Shown here in pieces: positions 1-9,550 of a stretch of 55,905 bases of DNA; the stretch's first letter is position 1; every line of letters begins with the position of its first letter. Where the stretch lies: NCBI RefSeq assembly GCF_900109725.1, contig NZ_FOBC01000023.1:1-55905 (forward strand), read 5' to 3'. This stretch comes from Halomonas daqiaonensis. Its GTDB lineage: Bacteria > Pseudomonadota > Gammaproteobacteria > Pseudomonadales > Halomonadaceae. The notes under the pieces are model-generated. The model was not told where the DNA came from, searched no databases, and saw only the letters and a program-made list of their open reading frames with translations. The translations under genes and the position numbers were made by a program.

Positions 1-66
1 CCTTCAGCATGTCAATGCTCACTGCTATAACAGCCGCAGATTAAGGGCTATAATGAGGAATGGCAA

Positions 67-479
67 GTGAGTGTGCATGAAGGTTATCGGCGAGGCCGAC
101 ATAGCGTCACTCGTCTAGTCGTCCACCTTGTTTTCACGACGAAGTATCGGCGCAAAGTGTTCGACGGCTACATGATCGGGCAGCTCCGAGAGGCTTTTGA
201 ACCGGCTTGCGAGAAACTCGACTGCCGCATCCTTGAGTTCGATGGTGAAGAAGACCATGTTCACCTGCTCGTTGAATATCCGCCGAAGCTGTTGGTCAGC
301 GTGATGGTCAACAACTTGAAATCCACGTCCCCCGGCGGGTGCGCTTCTTGAACACGCATATCCCAATGTTGAGCAAAAGCGCTGCTTTGTGGTCACGGTC
401 GTATTTTGCTTGTAGTGCGGGTGGGGCAACGATCGAGATGCTCAAGGGCTATGTGCAAGCGCAAGCGACCCCCGAATAG
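67..479 (+). pseudogene. tnpA: IS200-type Y1 transposase TnpA, frameshifted
   Basis: The first 88 or so codons (GTG start at 67, GAGGA ribosome site just upstream) encode a typical IS200 TnpA with the HUH motif in DHVHLL. The frame then runs into a stop at 349-351. Reading one frame over restores the family C-terminus: RRVRFLNTHIP, a WSRSYF block and MLKGYVQ, which holds the expected catalytic tyrosine, ending at the TAG at 477-479. The break falls in a run of five C at about 326-330. One T deleted from TCCTCCCGG would produce exactly this sequence. Without the tyrosine the product cannot cut DNA, so this is a pseudogene unless the base is a sequencing error. Confidence 0.85.
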
Positions 480-496
480 AGTCGCTGCGCGACTCT
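478..496. repeat. Perfect hairpin overlapping the tnpA stop
   Basis: AGAGTCGC (478-485), loop TGC, GCGACTCT (489-496) form an 8-bp perfect stem. It begins within the transposase stop codon. No T-run follows, so it is more likely part of the IS end structure than a strong terminator. Confidence 0.6.
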
Positions 497-504
497 CGCT
501 TGTA

Positions 505-526
505 TCCCCGCCCGAATGGGCGAGGG
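505..526. repeat. IS right-end subterminal hairpin
   Basis: CGCCC (509-513), loop GAAT, GGGCG (518-522), with further C and G runs outside the stem. It is followed by TTTACGCG. Position and form match the subterminal hairpins that Y1 transposases recognise at IS200/IS605 right ends. This assignment rests on resemblance only. Confidence 0.5.
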
Positions 527-643
527 TTTACGCGGATTTTCGCTAAAGTCAACATCAATCCATCCAAAGGGTGTCGATGAACGGCCCGATAGCAGGAGGG
601 CGCATCGCCGAACAAACCCGCCAGCTGCTGCAAGAGAGCCACC

Positions 644-2821
644 ATGACCCGGCTTGACCATCGTTCCGAGCCCCGTAATCTAATACTGGTACCTACCGAC
701 AGCGGTGTGGGACTGACCTCGGCCTGCCTCGGCTTGATCCGGGCGCTGGATACCCTCGGGCTCAAGGCCGGCTTTCTCAAGCCGTTCCGACAGGATGAGC
801 TCAATGGCAACGGGCCGGATCGCTCCTGTGCCCTGGCGACCAGCACCCTGGGGCTGGCACCTCCGTTACCGCTTTCCCAGGCGCGGCTGGAGCGCCTGCT
901 GCGTGAGGATCGCACCGACGAGCTGATGGAAGAAGCCGTGGAGCGCCATGCGCGGGTCGCGTCACCAGCCGCGGGCGAGGCCCCCGAGCTGGTGGTGATC
1001 GAAGGCCTGGCGCCCAGCCAGCACAGCAGCTATGCGACCCAACTCAATGCCCAGCTGGCTCACGCCCTCAATGCGCGTACCATCCTGGTCGCCGACGGCG
1101 ACCTGAGCGACTCCCAGGACCTGGCGGAACGGCTCGATATGCATGCCCAGGCCTTCGATGGCACCGATTCGTCGCGCACCCTGGGCTGTATCCTGATGCG
1201 GCTGCGTCCGCTACCGGACGACGAGGCTTCCAGCTCCTTGACGGCCCCCGAGCTCACCGCCCAGCGCGACGCACAGTTGGTCGCCAGCCTGCGCCGCTAC
1301 CTGCCGGCCCTGGGCAGCGAACGCTTCCATCTGATCGGCGCCATACCCTGGCATGCAGCACTTTCGGCACCGCGGGTGCTGGACGTCGCCCGAGCCCTGG
1401 AGGCTCGCTTCCTGCACGAGGGCGAGGCCGCCAGCCGTCGTGTGCTGGGCACCAGCCTGTGCGCGCGCAGTGCCTCCCATGCCCTGCACGTATTCCGCCC
1501 CGGCCGCCTGCTGGTCACTCCCGGTGATCGCGACGACATCCTGCTCGCTGCGGCGCTCTCGACCATGAACGGCGTGCCCCTGGCAGGCATCCTGCTGACC
1601 CACGGCGAACTGCCGGAAGATGCCATGATCAACTTCTGTCGGCCGGCGCTGCGCAGCGGGCTACCGGTGATGGCGGTGGACTCCGACAGCTTCGCCACGG
1701 CCCAGCGTCTCGATCGCATGACCAACGACATTCCCATCGACGACCCGGAGCGGGCCGAACAGGTAACACGCTTCGTCGCCGAACACCTCGATCTGCAGTG
1801 GCTCAAGGAGAGCCTCAGCCGCGGCTATCCGAGCCGGCTCTCCCCCGCGGCCTTCCGCCATCAGCTGGTCAAGCTGGCCCAGCAAGCGAGCAAGCGCATC
1901 GTGCTGCCCGAGGGCAGCGAGCCACGCACCGTGGAGGCTGCCGTGATCTGCCAGCAGCGCGGCATTGCCCGCTGCGTGCTGCTGGCCAGGCGCGACGAGG
2001 TGGAGGAAGTCGCCCGCCAGCGCGGCATCGAGTTACCCGAAGACCTCGAAATCCTCGACCCTGCCGATATCCGCCGGGACTACGTGCAGCCGATGGTCAA
2101 GCGTCGCCCCGACAAGCTCAACGAGATAACGGCCGAGGACCAGCTGCAGGACAATGTGGTGCTCGGCACCATGATGCTGACCGAGGACGAGGTGGACGGC
2201 CTCGTCTCCGGGGCGATCCACACCACCGCCAATACCGTGCGTCCGGCCTTCCAACTGATCAAGACGGCGCCGAGCTATCGACTGGTCTCGTCGATCTTCT
2301 TTATGCTGCTGCCTGAACAGGTGGTGGTCTATGGCGATTGCGCGGTGAATCCCGATCCTGACGCCGAGGCCCTGGCCGAGATCGCCATCCAGAGCGCCCG
2401 CTCCGCTGCAGCCTTCGGGATCGAGCCCCGGGTGGCCATGATCAGCTACTCCACCGGCGAATCCGGCAGCGGCGCCGACGTGGAGAAGGTACGCCAGGCC
2501 ACGCGCATCGCCCGGGAACGCGAGCCCTCGCTGTGCATCGATGGCCCGCTGCAGTACGACGCCGCCGCCATCGAGAGCGTGGGCCGCCAGAAGGCACCCG
2601 ACTCCCCGGTGGCGGGTCGCGCCACGGTCTTCATCTTCCCCGATCTCAACACCGGCAACACCACCTACAAGGCGGTCCAGCGCAGCGCGAGCGTGGTCAG
2701 CGTCGGCCCCATGTTGCAGGGCCTCAACAAGCCGGTGAACGACCTGTCACGTGGAGCCCTGGTCGACGACATCGTCTACACCATCGCTCTGACCGCCATC
2801 CAGGCCGCCCAGCGCAGTTGA
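644..2821 (+). CDS. pta: Phosphate acetyltransferase
   Basis: Converts acetyl-CoA and phosphate to acetyl-phosphate and CoA, linking central metabolism to acetate production or uptake; cytoplasmic. The 725-residue protein is the long proteobacterial form. An N-terminal P-loop-like domain (about 1-200, starting LILVPTDSGVGLTS) is followed by a DRTGG-type regulatory domain (about 230-350) and the catalytic PTA_PTB domain (about 400-720, with IVLPEGSEPRT near its start and FPDLNTGNTTYKAVQRS near its end). The ATG at 644 has a GAGAG ribosome site. No acetate kinase gene adjoins it, whereas ackA-pta pairing is common elsewhere. The upstream neighbour is a decayed insertion sequence, which may have separated it from a former partner or promoter. 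Confidence 0.95.
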   Translation: MTRLDHRSEPRNLILVPTDSGVGLTSACLGLIRALDTLGLKAGFLKPFRQDELNGNGPDRSCALATSTLGLAPPLPLSQARLERLLREDRTDELMEEAVERHARVASPAAGEAPELVVIEGLAPSQHSSYATQLNAQLAHALNARTILVADGDLSDSQDLAERLDMHAQAFDGTDSSRTLGCILMRLRPLPDDEASSSLTAPELTAQRDAQLVASLRRYLPALGSERFHLIGAIPWHAALSAPRVLDVARALEARFLHEGEAASRRVLGTSLCARSASHALHVFRPGRLLVTPGDRDDILLAAALSTMNGVPLAGILLTHGELPEDAMINFCRPALRSGLPVMAVDSDSFATAQRLDRMTNDIPIDDPERAEQVTRFVAEHLDLQWLKESLSRGYPSRLSPAAFRHQLVKLAQQASKRIVLPEGSEPRTVEAAVICQQRGIARCVLLARRDEVEEVARQRGIELPEDLEILDPADIRRDYVQPMVKRRPDKLNEITAEDQLQDNVVLGTMMLTEDEVDGLVSGAIHTTANTVRPAFQLIKTAPSYRLVSSIFFMLLPEQVVVYGDCAVNPDPDAEALAEIAIQSARSAAAFGIEPRVAMISYSTGESGSGADVEKVRQATRIAREREPSLCIDGPLQYDAAAIESVGRQKAPDSPVAGRATVFIFPDLNTGNTTYKAVQRSASVVSVGPMLQGLNKPVNDLSRGALVDDIVYTIALTAIQAAQRS

Positions 2822-2902
2822 GGGAGCTTTAACCACTCTATGGCATTTCGCATACTGAGAGGCGCCAGGGAAAAGCCGTAGAGGGGATCCGCATGGCGTG
2901 AC

Positions 2903-3058
2903 CTACTCGACGTTGCCTTTCAGGCGCTCGCTGCGCCGGCGCAGGAGTTCCATGGTCGCCAGTAGCAGGGTCGAGAGCAGGATCAGGATGGTGGCCATGG
3001 CGGCGATGGCCGGGCGTGACAGGACCCTGAAGGAGGGCACGTTGCTGGTCGCGGCACA
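2903..3058 (-). pseudogene. C-terminal remnant of an ABC transporter permease
   Basis: Read on the minus strand, about 50 codons give NVPSFRVLSRPAIAA, then a hydrophobic span (MATILILLSTLLLATM), then ELLRRRSERLKGNVE and a TAG at 2903-2905. A final membrane helix followed by a basic ELLRRRSERLKG-type tail is typical of BinB-type permeases for spermidine/putrescine, 2-aminoethylphosphonate or iron. The frame closes with a stop immediately upstream (about 3059), so only the end of the gene survives. It lies head to head with the aminotransferase gene. If the lost transporter was for aminoethylphosphonate, that would fit a substrate for that enzyme, but this is speculation. Confidence 0.55.
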
Positions 3059-3127
3059 TCAATGGGAATATGCTTGAGATACCCTCAGCCTTCGCCCCGG
3101 AAGGCCCGAATCAACACGGAGAACGAA

Positions 3128-4264
3128 ATGGCCGGCTTGCTACCCGATGTCGACCCCGATGGACTGCTGGAGTATTCGGTGGTTTATACCGATCGCGCAC
3201 TGAACCACATGTCGAAGAGCTTTCAGGGCGTGATGCGCGACGTCTCCTCCACCCTGAAGGACGTGTACAACGCCCATTCGACGGTGATCGTTCCCGGTAG
3301 CGGGACCTTCGGCATGGAGGCCGTGGCCCGCCAGTTCGCCAAGGGCCGCAACTGCCTGGTGATCCGCAACGGCTGGTTCAGCTATCGCTGGAGCCAGATC
3401 CTCGAGATGGGCAAGATCCCCGCCGAGGTTCATGTGCTCAAGGCGCGTCGTCTCGACGAGGATGACTCGACCTCGCCCTTCGCTCCGCCCTCCATCGAGG
3501 AGGTGGTCGAGTCGATCCATGACCAGCAGCCCGATATCGTCTTCGCCCCCCATGTGGAAACCGCCTCGGGCATGCTGCTGCCGGACGACTACCTGCGCCA
3601 GATCGCCGACGCCATCCATGAGCAGGGCGGGCTCTTCGTGCTCGACTGCATCGCCTCCGGCACCCTCTGGGTCGATATGCAGGACATCGGCGTCGACGTG
3701 CTCGTCACCGCTCCGCAGAAGGGCTGGAGCGCCAGCCCCTGCTGCGGCATGGTGATGCTCTCTCGCCAGGCACGAGAGATCATCGAGGAGACCACCAGCA
3801 CCAGCTTCGCCTGCGATCTCAAGAAGTGGCTGTCGATCATGGAAACCTACGAGGCCGGTGGCCACGCCTATCACGCCACCCTGCCCACCGACGGTCTGCG
3901 TCAGTTGCGCGACGTGATGCGCGAGACCCAGCAGTACGGCTTCGACAAGGTGCGGGACGAGCAGTGGGAAGTCGGGCAACGGGTGCGCGGCATGCTCGCC
4001 AAGCACGGCTTCCGCAGCGTCGCGGCACCGGGATTCGAGGCGCCCGGCGTGGTGGTCTGCTACACCGAGGACGAAGGCATCGTCGGCAAGTTCCTAGCCG
4101 CCGGTGTCCAGGTGGCCACGGGTGTTCCCTTGATGTGTGACGAGGGCGACGACTATCGTGCCTTCCGCATCGGCCTGTTCGGTCTCGACAAGCTCCACCA
4201 TCCGGAGCGGACCCTCGAGAGTCTGGAAACGGCCTTGGCCAAGGTGCAGGGTGCCGAGGGCTAG
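3128..4264 (+). CDS. Class-V aminotransferase (alanine-glyoxylate / 2-aminoethylphosphonate type), PLP-dependent
   Basis: A 378-residue fold-type I PLP enzyme of the class-V family, which includes serine-pyruvate, alanine-glyoxylate and 2-aminoethylphosphonate-pyruvate aminotransferases. The glycine-rich VPGSGTFGMEA (about 55-65), the cofactor aspartate in VLDCIASG (D173) and the Schiff-base lysine in TAPQKGWS (K198) are all present. The ATG at 3128 has a GGAG site nearby; an in-frame ATG at 3062 lies in the permease remnant and has none. The substrate cannot be read from sequence. The adjoining permease fossil could hint at an aminophosphonate or amino-acid role. A strong hairpin follows the stop. 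Confidence 0.8.
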   Translation: MAGLLPDVDPDGLLEYSVVYTDRALNHMSKSFQGVMRDVSSTLKDVYNAHSTVIVPGSGTFGMEAVARQFAKGRNCLVIRNGWFSYRWSQILEMGKIPAEVHVLKARRLDEDDSTSPFAPPSIEEVVESIHDQQPDIVFAPHVETASGMLLPDDYLRQIADAIHEQGGLFVLDCIASGTLWVDMQDIGVDVLVTAPQKGWSASPCCGMVMLSRQAREIIEETTSTSFACDLKKWLSIMETYEAGGHAYHATLPTDGLRQLRDVMRETQQYGFDKVRDEQWEVGQRVRGMLAKHGFRSVAAPGFEAPGVVVCYTEDEGIVGKFLAAGVQVATGVPLMCDEGDDYRAFRIGLFGLDKLHHPERTLESLETALAKVQGAEG

Positions 4265-4296
4265 ATCACGACGGCTTCAGCGACATGCCCGATAAT

Positions 4297-4330
4297 GACA
4301 GCGGGGCGGCCAGATGGCCGCCCCGCTGTC
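4297..4330. terminator. Bidirectional hairpin between convergent genes
   Basis: A 15-bp perfect stem: GACAGCGGGGCGGCC (4297-4311), loop AGAT, then its complement (4316-4330). It lies between the aminotransferase stop and the end of the convergent CBS/BON gene. There is no clear T-run, but the stem is very stable. Confidence 0.75.
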
Positions 4331-4362
4331 GTAACCGTCAAGGCCGCATGGCCTAAGTAACC

Positions 4363-5046
4363 TCAGTAGCCGCCCATGCCCCGTGGCACGAATCCCAGGT
4401 TGTTCTCGACCTCCGTCACACCGTCGATGTTTTCCGCCGCGACCTGCACGGCCTGGCGCTGCTCCTTGCTGTCCACCAGCCCCCAGAGCTGTACCTTGCC
4501 GTCAGCCACGATGACGTTGAGCCGATCGACCATCACCCCGGTGTTCTCGTCCACCTCCTTGAGGATGGCGTCACGGATATCGCGATCATCAGTGCCACCG
4601 GCCGGCTGGCGGTTCACCGAGAAGCCGCGCAGCAGGTTGGAGCGGCTGACGATGCCGACCAGCTTGCCATCGCGCACCACCGGCACACGCTTGATACGGC
4701 GCTTCTCGAGCAACGAGGCGATACGGTGCAACGGCTCGTCCTCGGTGATGGTGAGCGGGTTCGAGGTCATGATCTCATTGGCCTTGCGGCCATGGCTCTT
4801 GACGTAGTCGACGGCGTTGCTGCCTCCGCCGAAGAGCTTCAACCACCAGGACTTGTGCTCGTCCGCGTCATTCTCGACCCGGCGCATCAGATCCCCTTCG
4901 CTGACGATGCCCAGGACCTTGTCGTCGGCATCGATCACCGGCACGGCACTGATACCGTGTTCCATCAGCAGGCTGGCGATCTCGCTGACTTCACTGTCAG
5001 CGGTAACGGTGATCACGTTGGTGGTCATGACGTCTGCGGCTTGCAT
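4363..5046 (-). CDS. CBS-domain pair plus BON-domain protein
   Basis: A 227-residue protein with two CBS motifs (about 1-60, MTTNVITVTADSEVSEIASLL; about 90-150, MTSNPLTITEDEPLHRIASLL) and a C-terminal BON domain (about 155-222, DAILKEVDENTGVMVDRLNV). CBS pairs bind adenosyl ligands and act as energy or ionic-strength sensors. BON domains often bind membranes or other proteins. No signal peptide is visible, so it should be cytosolic. The start at 5046 (MQAADVMTTN) was preferred over an in-frame ATG 63 bases upstream because it has a GGAG site and the CBS motif begins right there. Its partner is unknown. Confidence 0.85.
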   Translation of the reverse strand: MQAADVMTTNVITVTADSEVSEIASLLMEHGISAVPVIDADDKVLGIVSEGDLMRRVENDADEHKSWWLKLFGGGSNAVDYVKSHGRKANEIMTSNPLTITEDEPLHRIASLLEKRRIKRVPVVRDGKLVGIVSRSNLLRGFSVNRQPAGGTDDRDIRDAILKEVDENTGVMVDRLNVIVADGKVQLWGLVDSKEQRQAVQVAAENIDGVTEVENNLGFVPRGMGGY

Positions 5047-5202
5047 GGGATGCGGTCTCCGGACGATAAACAGGCAATGTTGAGTGTTGCGTGCCTTACA
5101 AGTTAGCAACTCTTTGCCCGCTCTGCCTTGATTTCGGACAGGTTTCTGCTGAGCGCATCAGCCCGGCCGGGCGTCCGATGTGGCCCTGTGCCCCTCCCGG
5201 GG

Positions 5203-5922
5203 CTATGCCTCGAGCTTGCCATCGGTGATGAGTTCGTCGACCTCCTCGAGCCCGGCGAAACGCGCCGGGCGAATCACCCCGAGCTTGCTCTCGTCCACCA
5301 CCAGCAGACGATGTGCCGCCGTGGCAATCACCGCCTGCTTGGGGGCCACCTCGTGGAAATGGAAGCAGCTCAGGCCTTTCTGCCGGTGCACGCCCGCCGC
5401 GGAGAGGAAGGCCTTGTTGATGCCGAGCCGCCGGATGGCATCGTCCATGGCGTCGCTGGAGAAGGAACGCGAGGAGCTATGGTAGACCCCGCCCAGCAGG
5501 ATCAGGCGAACCCCGGGCAACATGCTCACCGCATTGGCCACGTTCAGGGCATAGGTCACCACGGTCAGCGACTGATCGGCGGGCAGGCCGGCGGCCAGCG
5601 GCATCAGCGTCGTCCCGCAGTCGATGAACAGGGTGTCGTCGGGCTCGATGCAGCGGGCGGCCTGCTCGCAGAGACGGCGTTTGGTCTCGGCTTGAAGGTC
5701 CTGCTGGGCCGCCAGATCGTAGACGGGGGCATAGCGCGGGTCGTCACTACGCACCAGGTGGCCACCCATCAGCAGCAGCCCGCCATCCCCGGCGGCCAGA
5801 TCGCGACGGATGGTCATCGCCGAGACGCCGCACAGTTCCGCGGCATCTTGCAGGCGCAGGCTCCCCCCGTGGGCCAGGGCATCACTCAGGCGGGCGAGAC
5901 GCCGGGCAGTGCGTTCGTTCAT
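5203..5922 (-). CDS. deoR: DeoR-family repressor of the deo operon
   Basis: A 239-residue regulator with an N-terminal winged helix-turn-helix (about 1-55, [21 protein letters not shown]) and a sugar-phosphate sensor domain ([38 protein letters not shown]). The last two blocks closely resemble E. coli DeoR, which responds to deoxyribose-5-phosphate. It is divergent from nupC and the deo genes it probably represses. A start at 5922 gives the family N-terminus and length. Longer in-frame starts would run across the operator region. A DeoR-type operator lies 37 bases upstream, so autoregulation is likely. Confidence 0.9.
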   Translation of the reverse strand: MNERTARRLARLSDALAHGGSLRLQDAAELCGVSAMTIRRDLAAGDGGLLLMGGHLVRSDDPRYAPVYDLAAQQDLQAETKRRLCEQAARCIEPDDTLFIDCGTTLMPLAAGLPADQSLTVVTYALNVANAVSMLPGVRLILLGGVYHSSSRSFSSDAMDDAIRRLGINKAFLSAAGVHRQKGLSCFHFHEVAPKQAVIATAAHRLLVVDESKLGVIRPARFAGLEEVDELITDGKLEA

Positions 5923-5958
5923 GTCCTGCGGCTCCCTGACGGTGCTGCGGTGGAAAAA

Positions 5959-5984
5959 TGTTAGAAAAATAACACTGAATGTTA
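5959..5984. promoter_or_regulatory. DeoR-type operator in the deoR-nupC divergent promoter region
   Basis: TGTTAGAAAAATAACA (5959-5974) is a 16-base sequence with TGTTA/TAACA arms, matching the ends of the E. coli DeoR operator TGTTAGAATTCTAACA. A further TGTTA half-site starts at 5980, 21 bases after the first, on the same DNA face. TATAGA (5983-5988) could be the -10 box for nupC and would be covered by a bound repressor. Binding is inferred from similarity and position. Confidence 0.7.
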
Positions 5985-6049
5985 TAGATTTCACCTCACA
6001 CTCATCCGGATGCCTGTCGCCCCAGGCCGCCCCGTCAGTTAGGTGCCCC

Positions 6050-7318
6050 ATGACCCTCTTCATGAGCCTGGTGGGGATGGTGACCCTCGTGGCCATCGCC
6101 CTCGTCTTTTCCTACAATCGCCGCGCCATCCGCATGAGGACCGTCGTCGGTGCCTTCGCCATCCAGGCCGGCATCGGTGCCTTCGTGCTCTACGTGCCCT
6201 TCGGCCAGGTGGTCCTCAAGACCATCTCCGACGCCGTCAGCCAGGTGGTGCTGTATGCCAATGACGGCATCAATTTCGTGTTCGGCGGACTCGCCGATGT
6301 CGACGGCGTGGGCTTCGTGTTCGCCATCAAGGTACTCCCGGTGATCATCTTCTTCTCGTCGCTGATCGCCGTGCTCTACTATCTGGGCATCATGCAGTGG
6401 GTGATTCGCATCCTCGGCGGCGCCCTGCAGAAGGCGCTGGGCACTTCCCGCACCGAGTCGCTTTCCGCCACCGCCAACATCTTCGTCGGCCAGACCGAAG
6501 CACCGCTGGTGGTGCGCCCCTTCATTGCCCGCATGACCCCCTCGCAGCTGTTCGCGGTAATGTGCGGCGGGCTGGCCTCGGTGGCCGGCTCAGTGCTGGC
6601 CGGCTACGCCGCCATGGGCGTGCCCATGGAATACCTGGTAGCCGCCTCCTTCATGGCCGCCCCGGGCGGTCTGCTGTTCGCCAAGCTGATCATGCCCGAG
6701 ACCCGCGAGCCCGAGGACAGCGTCTCGAAGGTCGAAGAGGAGCAGGAGGAAGACGAGGACAAGCCCAGCAACGTGCTGGATGCCGCCGCCAATGGCGCAA
6801 CCTCGGGCCTCAAGCTCGCCGCTAACGTGGGGGCCATGCTGCTCGCCTTCATCGGCCTGATCGCGCTGATCAATGGCATGCTCGGCGGCATCGGCGGCTG
6901 GTTCGGCTTCGAGGCACTGAGCCTGGAGTGGATCCTCGGCTGGCTCTTCGCGCCGCTGGCCTTCCTGCTCGGTGTGCCCTGGGAGGAAGCCACGCTGGCG
7001 GGTTCCTTCATCGGCCAGAAGGTCGTGGTCAACGAGTTCGTGGCCTTCATCAACCTCGGCCCCTACCTGAGCGGCGAGGAGATGGTGGCCGCCACCGGCC
7101 AGGCGATGACGCCCCATACCATGGCGATCCTCTCCTTCGCCCTGTGCGGCTTCGCCAATTTGTCATCCATCGCCATCCTGCTCGGCGGCCTGGGCAGCAT
7201 TGCCCCGAGCCGCCGCCATGAGATCGCCAGCTTCGGGCTCAAGGCGGTGCTGGCCGGCACTCTCTCCAACCTGATGTCGGCCTCGATCGCCGGCTTCTTT
7301 CTCGCCCTGGGTGGCTGA
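6050..7318 (+). CDS. nupC: Concentrative nucleoside transporter (CNT/NupC family)
   Basis: An ion-coupled nucleoside importer of the inner membrane, 422 residues, about the usual family length. It has a hydrophobic N-terminus ([20 protein letters not shown]), the CNT motif region [20 protein letters not shown] with the substrate-site glutamate, a second conserved block around [14 protein letters not shown], and an acidic cytosolic loop (about 225-245, EEEQEEDED). The start at 6050 follows an AGGT ribosome site and gives the family N-terminus. It is the first gene of the deo cluster and supplies nucleosides to the enzymes downstream. The 115-base gap to deoC leaves room for a second promoter, though none is obvious. 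Confidence 0.93.
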   Translation: MTLFMSLVGMVTLVAIALVFSYNRRAIRMRTVVGAFAIQAGIGAFVLYVPFGQVVLKTISDAVSQVVLYANDGINFVFGGLADVDGVGFVFAIKVLPVIIFFSSLIAVLYYLGIMQWVIRILGGALQKALGTSRTESLSATANIFVGQTEAPLVVRPFIARMTPSQLFAVMCGGLASVAGSVLAGYAAMGVPMEYLVAASFMAAPGGLLFAKLIMPETREPEDSVSKVEEEQEEDEDKPSNVLDAAANGATSGLKLAANVGAMLLAFIGLIALINGMLGGIGGWFGFEALSLEWILGWLFAPLAFLLGVPWEEATLAGSFIGQKVVVNEFVAFINLGPYLSGEEMVAATGQAMTPHTMAILSFALCGFANLSSIAILLGGLGSIAPSRRHEIASFGLKAVLAGTLSNLMSASIAGFFLALGG

Positions 7319-7433
7319 GGAAGGATGGCTGAGAAAGACGGATGATAAGGATGTCTGAAAGGATGGCTGAAGAGACCGGCACGCGCCGTGGCCCCCGCCA
7401 CGGCTCCGACAACCCCGTTTACAGGACGCTTCC

Positions 7434-8210
7434 ATGACCGAACTGCAACAGGCCGCGCGCCAGGCCCTGGCACTGATGGACCTCACCAGCCTCAACGACG
7501 ACGACAGCGATGCCACCATCGAGGCCCTCTGCCAGCAGGCCAAGACGCCTGCCGGCACGCCGGCGGCGGTATGCATCTACCCGGCCTTCGTGGTCACCGC
7601 ACGACGTGCGCTGAAGGCCCATGGCCTCGAGGGCATCGTCAAGGTAGCCACGGTCACCAACTTCCCCAAAGGAGACGACGACATCATGGCGGCCGCCAGG
7701 GAGACGCGCGCGGCAGCGGCCTCCGGCGCCGATGAGGTAGACGTGGTCTTCCCCTGGCGTGCCCTGATGGCCGGCGACGAGGAGACCGGCCGCGAACTGG
7801 TCGCGGCCTGCAAGCAGGCCGCCGGTGATGCGCTGCTCAAGGTCATACTGGAGACCGGCGAGCTGAAGGATCCGGCCCTGATCCGCCGCGCCAGCGAGCT
7901 GGCCCTGGAGGGCGGCGCCGACTTCCTCAAGACCTCCACCGGCAAGGTGGCGATCAATGCCACCCTGGAAGCGGCCGAAATCCTGCTGATCGCCATCCGT
8001 GACAGCGGCCGCGACGTGGGCTTCAAGGCTGCCGGCGGCGTTCGTACCGTCGAGGATGCTCTGGCCTACCTGCAGCTCGCCGAACGCCTGATGGGCGTGG
8101 CGTGGATCACCCCAGCCCACGTCCGCTTCGGCGCCTCGGGGCTACTCGGTAACCTGCTCCAGACCCTGCGTGACGACGCCGAAGGAAACGCGACATCCGG
8201 GGACTACTGA
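7434..8210 (+). CDS. deoC: Deoxyribose-phosphate aldolase
   Basis: Splits 2-deoxyribose-5-phosphate into glyceraldehyde-3-phosphate and acetaldehyde, the last step of deoxynucleoside breakdown. It is a 258-residue class-I aldolase. The Schiff-base lysine lies in DFLKTSTGK (K166), the second lysine in [10 protein letters not shown] (K198), and the catalytic aspartate in EVDVVFP (D103). The length matches E. coli DeoC. Its TGA stop shares one base with the ATG of deoA, so the two are translationally coupled. Confidence 0.97.
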   Translation: MTELQQAARQALALMDLTSLNDDDSDATIEALCQQAKTPAGTPAAVCIYPAFVVTARRALKAHGLEGIVKVATVTNFPKGDDDIMAAARETRAAAASGADEVDVVFPWRALMAGDEETGRELVAACKQAAGDALLKVILETGELKDPALIRRASELALEGGADFLKTSTGKVAINATLEAAEILLIAIRDSGRDVGFKAAGGVRTVEDALAYLQLAERLMGVAWITPAHVRFGASGLLGNLLQTLRDDAEGNATSGDY

Positions 8211-9550
8211 TGGGCAGCCAGGCACTTCCCCAGGAACTGATCCGTGCCAAGCGCGACGGACGCGCGCTAGGCCGTGAGGCCATCCAGCAGCTGGTCGCCG
8301 GCATCAGTGACGGAAGCCTCTCGGATGCCCAGGTGGGGGCCCTGGCCATGGCGGTGTTCCTGCGCGGCATGGATGGTCAGGAGACGGTGACACTGACCGA
8401 GGCGATCCGCGACTCCGGTGAGGTACTCGACTGGTCCGACCTAGACCTGCCCGGGCCGGTGCTCGACAAGCACTCCACCGGCGGCGTGGGCGACCTCGTT
8501 TCGCTGGTGCTCGGCCCCTGGATCGCCTCCTGCGGCGGCCATGTGCCGATGGTATCCGGCCGCGGCCTGGGTCACACCGGCGGCACCCTGGACAAGCTCG
8601 AGGCGATTCCCGGCTATTCGGTCACCCCGGACACCGCCACCTTCCGCCGGCTGGTCAAGGAGGTGGGCGTGGCGATCATCGGACAAACTGCCGACCTCGC
8701 CCCGGCCGACAGGCGCCTCTATGCGGTACGCGACGTGACCGCCACCGTGGAGTCGCTGCCGCTGATCATCAGCTCGATCCTCGGCAAGAAGCTGGCCTGT
8801 GGCCTTGATGCGCTGGTGATGGACGTCAAGACTGGCAGCGGAGCCTTTATGCCCACTCATGACGCCTCCCTGGAGCTGGCCCAGTCGATCGCCAACGTCG
8901 CCACCCAGGCCGGCACACCGACGACCGCATTGGTCACCGATATGAGTCAGCCGCTGGCCCCCTGCGCAGGCAATGCCCTCGAGGTGCGTGAGGCACTCCG
9001 CTTGCTCACCGGCGAGAAGCGCCACGGCCGCCTGCTGAGAGTGACCCGGGACCTGGCCGCCGAGCTGCTGCTGGCCGGCCGGCTGGTCGACTCACTGGAC
9101 GCCGCCGAGACCCGCCTCGACGAGGCACTGGCCTCGGGCGCAGTCGCCGAACGTTTCGCGCGCATGGTGGCCGGTCTCGGCGGGCCCGGCGACCTGCTCG
9201 AACGCCCCGATCATCACCTGCGCGAGGCTCCGGTCATCCGCGCGGTGCATGCCACGCAGCCGGGCCGGGTCCAGGCCATGGACACTCGTGCCCTAGGCCT
9301 GGCCGTGGTGGCCCTCGGCGGTGGCCGATGCGCCCCGGGCGAGGCCATCGATCCCGCCGTGGGGCTGTCGCGCCTCGCCTCTCTCGGCGAGGCAGTGGAC
9401 ACCGAACGTCCGCTGGCGCTGGTTCACGCCACCAGTGCCGCGGACGCTGAGCGGGCCGCCCACCAGGTCCGCGAGGCCATCACCGTAGGCGATGGTCCAA
9501 GCACACCCCCACCACTAGTTCATGACGTCATCCGTCGGGAGGCCCCATGA
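8210..9550 (+). CDS. deoA: Thymidine phosphorylase
   Basis: Phosphorolyses thymidine and deoxyuridine to the base plus 2-deoxyribose-1-phosphate. The 446-residue protein has the family signature [16 protein letters not shown] (116-131) and the phosphate-binding loop [12 protein letters not shown] (about 87-98). The length is close to E. coli DeoA. It overlaps deoC by one base and deoB by four (ATGA), which implies one mRNA and coupled translation. The product sugar phosphate is passed to DeoB. Confidence 0.97.
   Translation: MGSQALPQELIRAKRDGRALGREAIQQLVAGISDGSLSDAQVGALAMAVFLRGMDGQETVTLTEAIRDSGEVLDWSDLDLPGPVLDKHSTGGVGDLVSLVLGPWIASCGGHVPMVSGRGLGHTGGTLDKLEAIPGYSVTPDTATFRRLVKEVGVAIIGQTADLAPADRRLYAVRDVTATVESLPLIISSILGKKLACGLDALVMDVKTGSGAFMPTHDASLELAQSIANVATQAGTPTTALVTDMSQPLAPCAGNALEVREALRLLTGEKRHGRLLRVTRDLAAELLLAGRLVDSLDAAETRLDEALASGAVAERFARMVAGLGGPGDLLERPDHHLREAPVIRAVHATQPGRVQAMDTRALGLAVVALGGGRCAPGEAIDPAVGLSRLASLGEAVDTERPLALVHATSAADAERAAHQVREAITVGDGPSTPPPLVHDVIRREAP

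Larger units (their letters stand above)
1..537 (+). mobile_element. IS200/IS605-type insertion sequence (decayed; left end not resolved)
   Basis: This block carries a single Y1-type transposase gene. It is followed by a GC-rich hairpin (505-526) and a TTTACGCG-like end, the usual layout at the right end of IS200-like elements, which carry subterminal hairpins instead of terminal inverted repeats. A TATAAT box at 49-54 could drive the transposase. The exact left end lies at or before base 1 and the right end is only estimated. The transposase is frameshifted, so the copy should not move by itself. Confidence 0.6.

Noticed and set aside
2838..3062. 74-residue frame MMCRDQQRALLQGPV... on the minus strand
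   Set aside because: This frame makes no sense. A neighbouring frame over the same bases gives the permease remnant instead.
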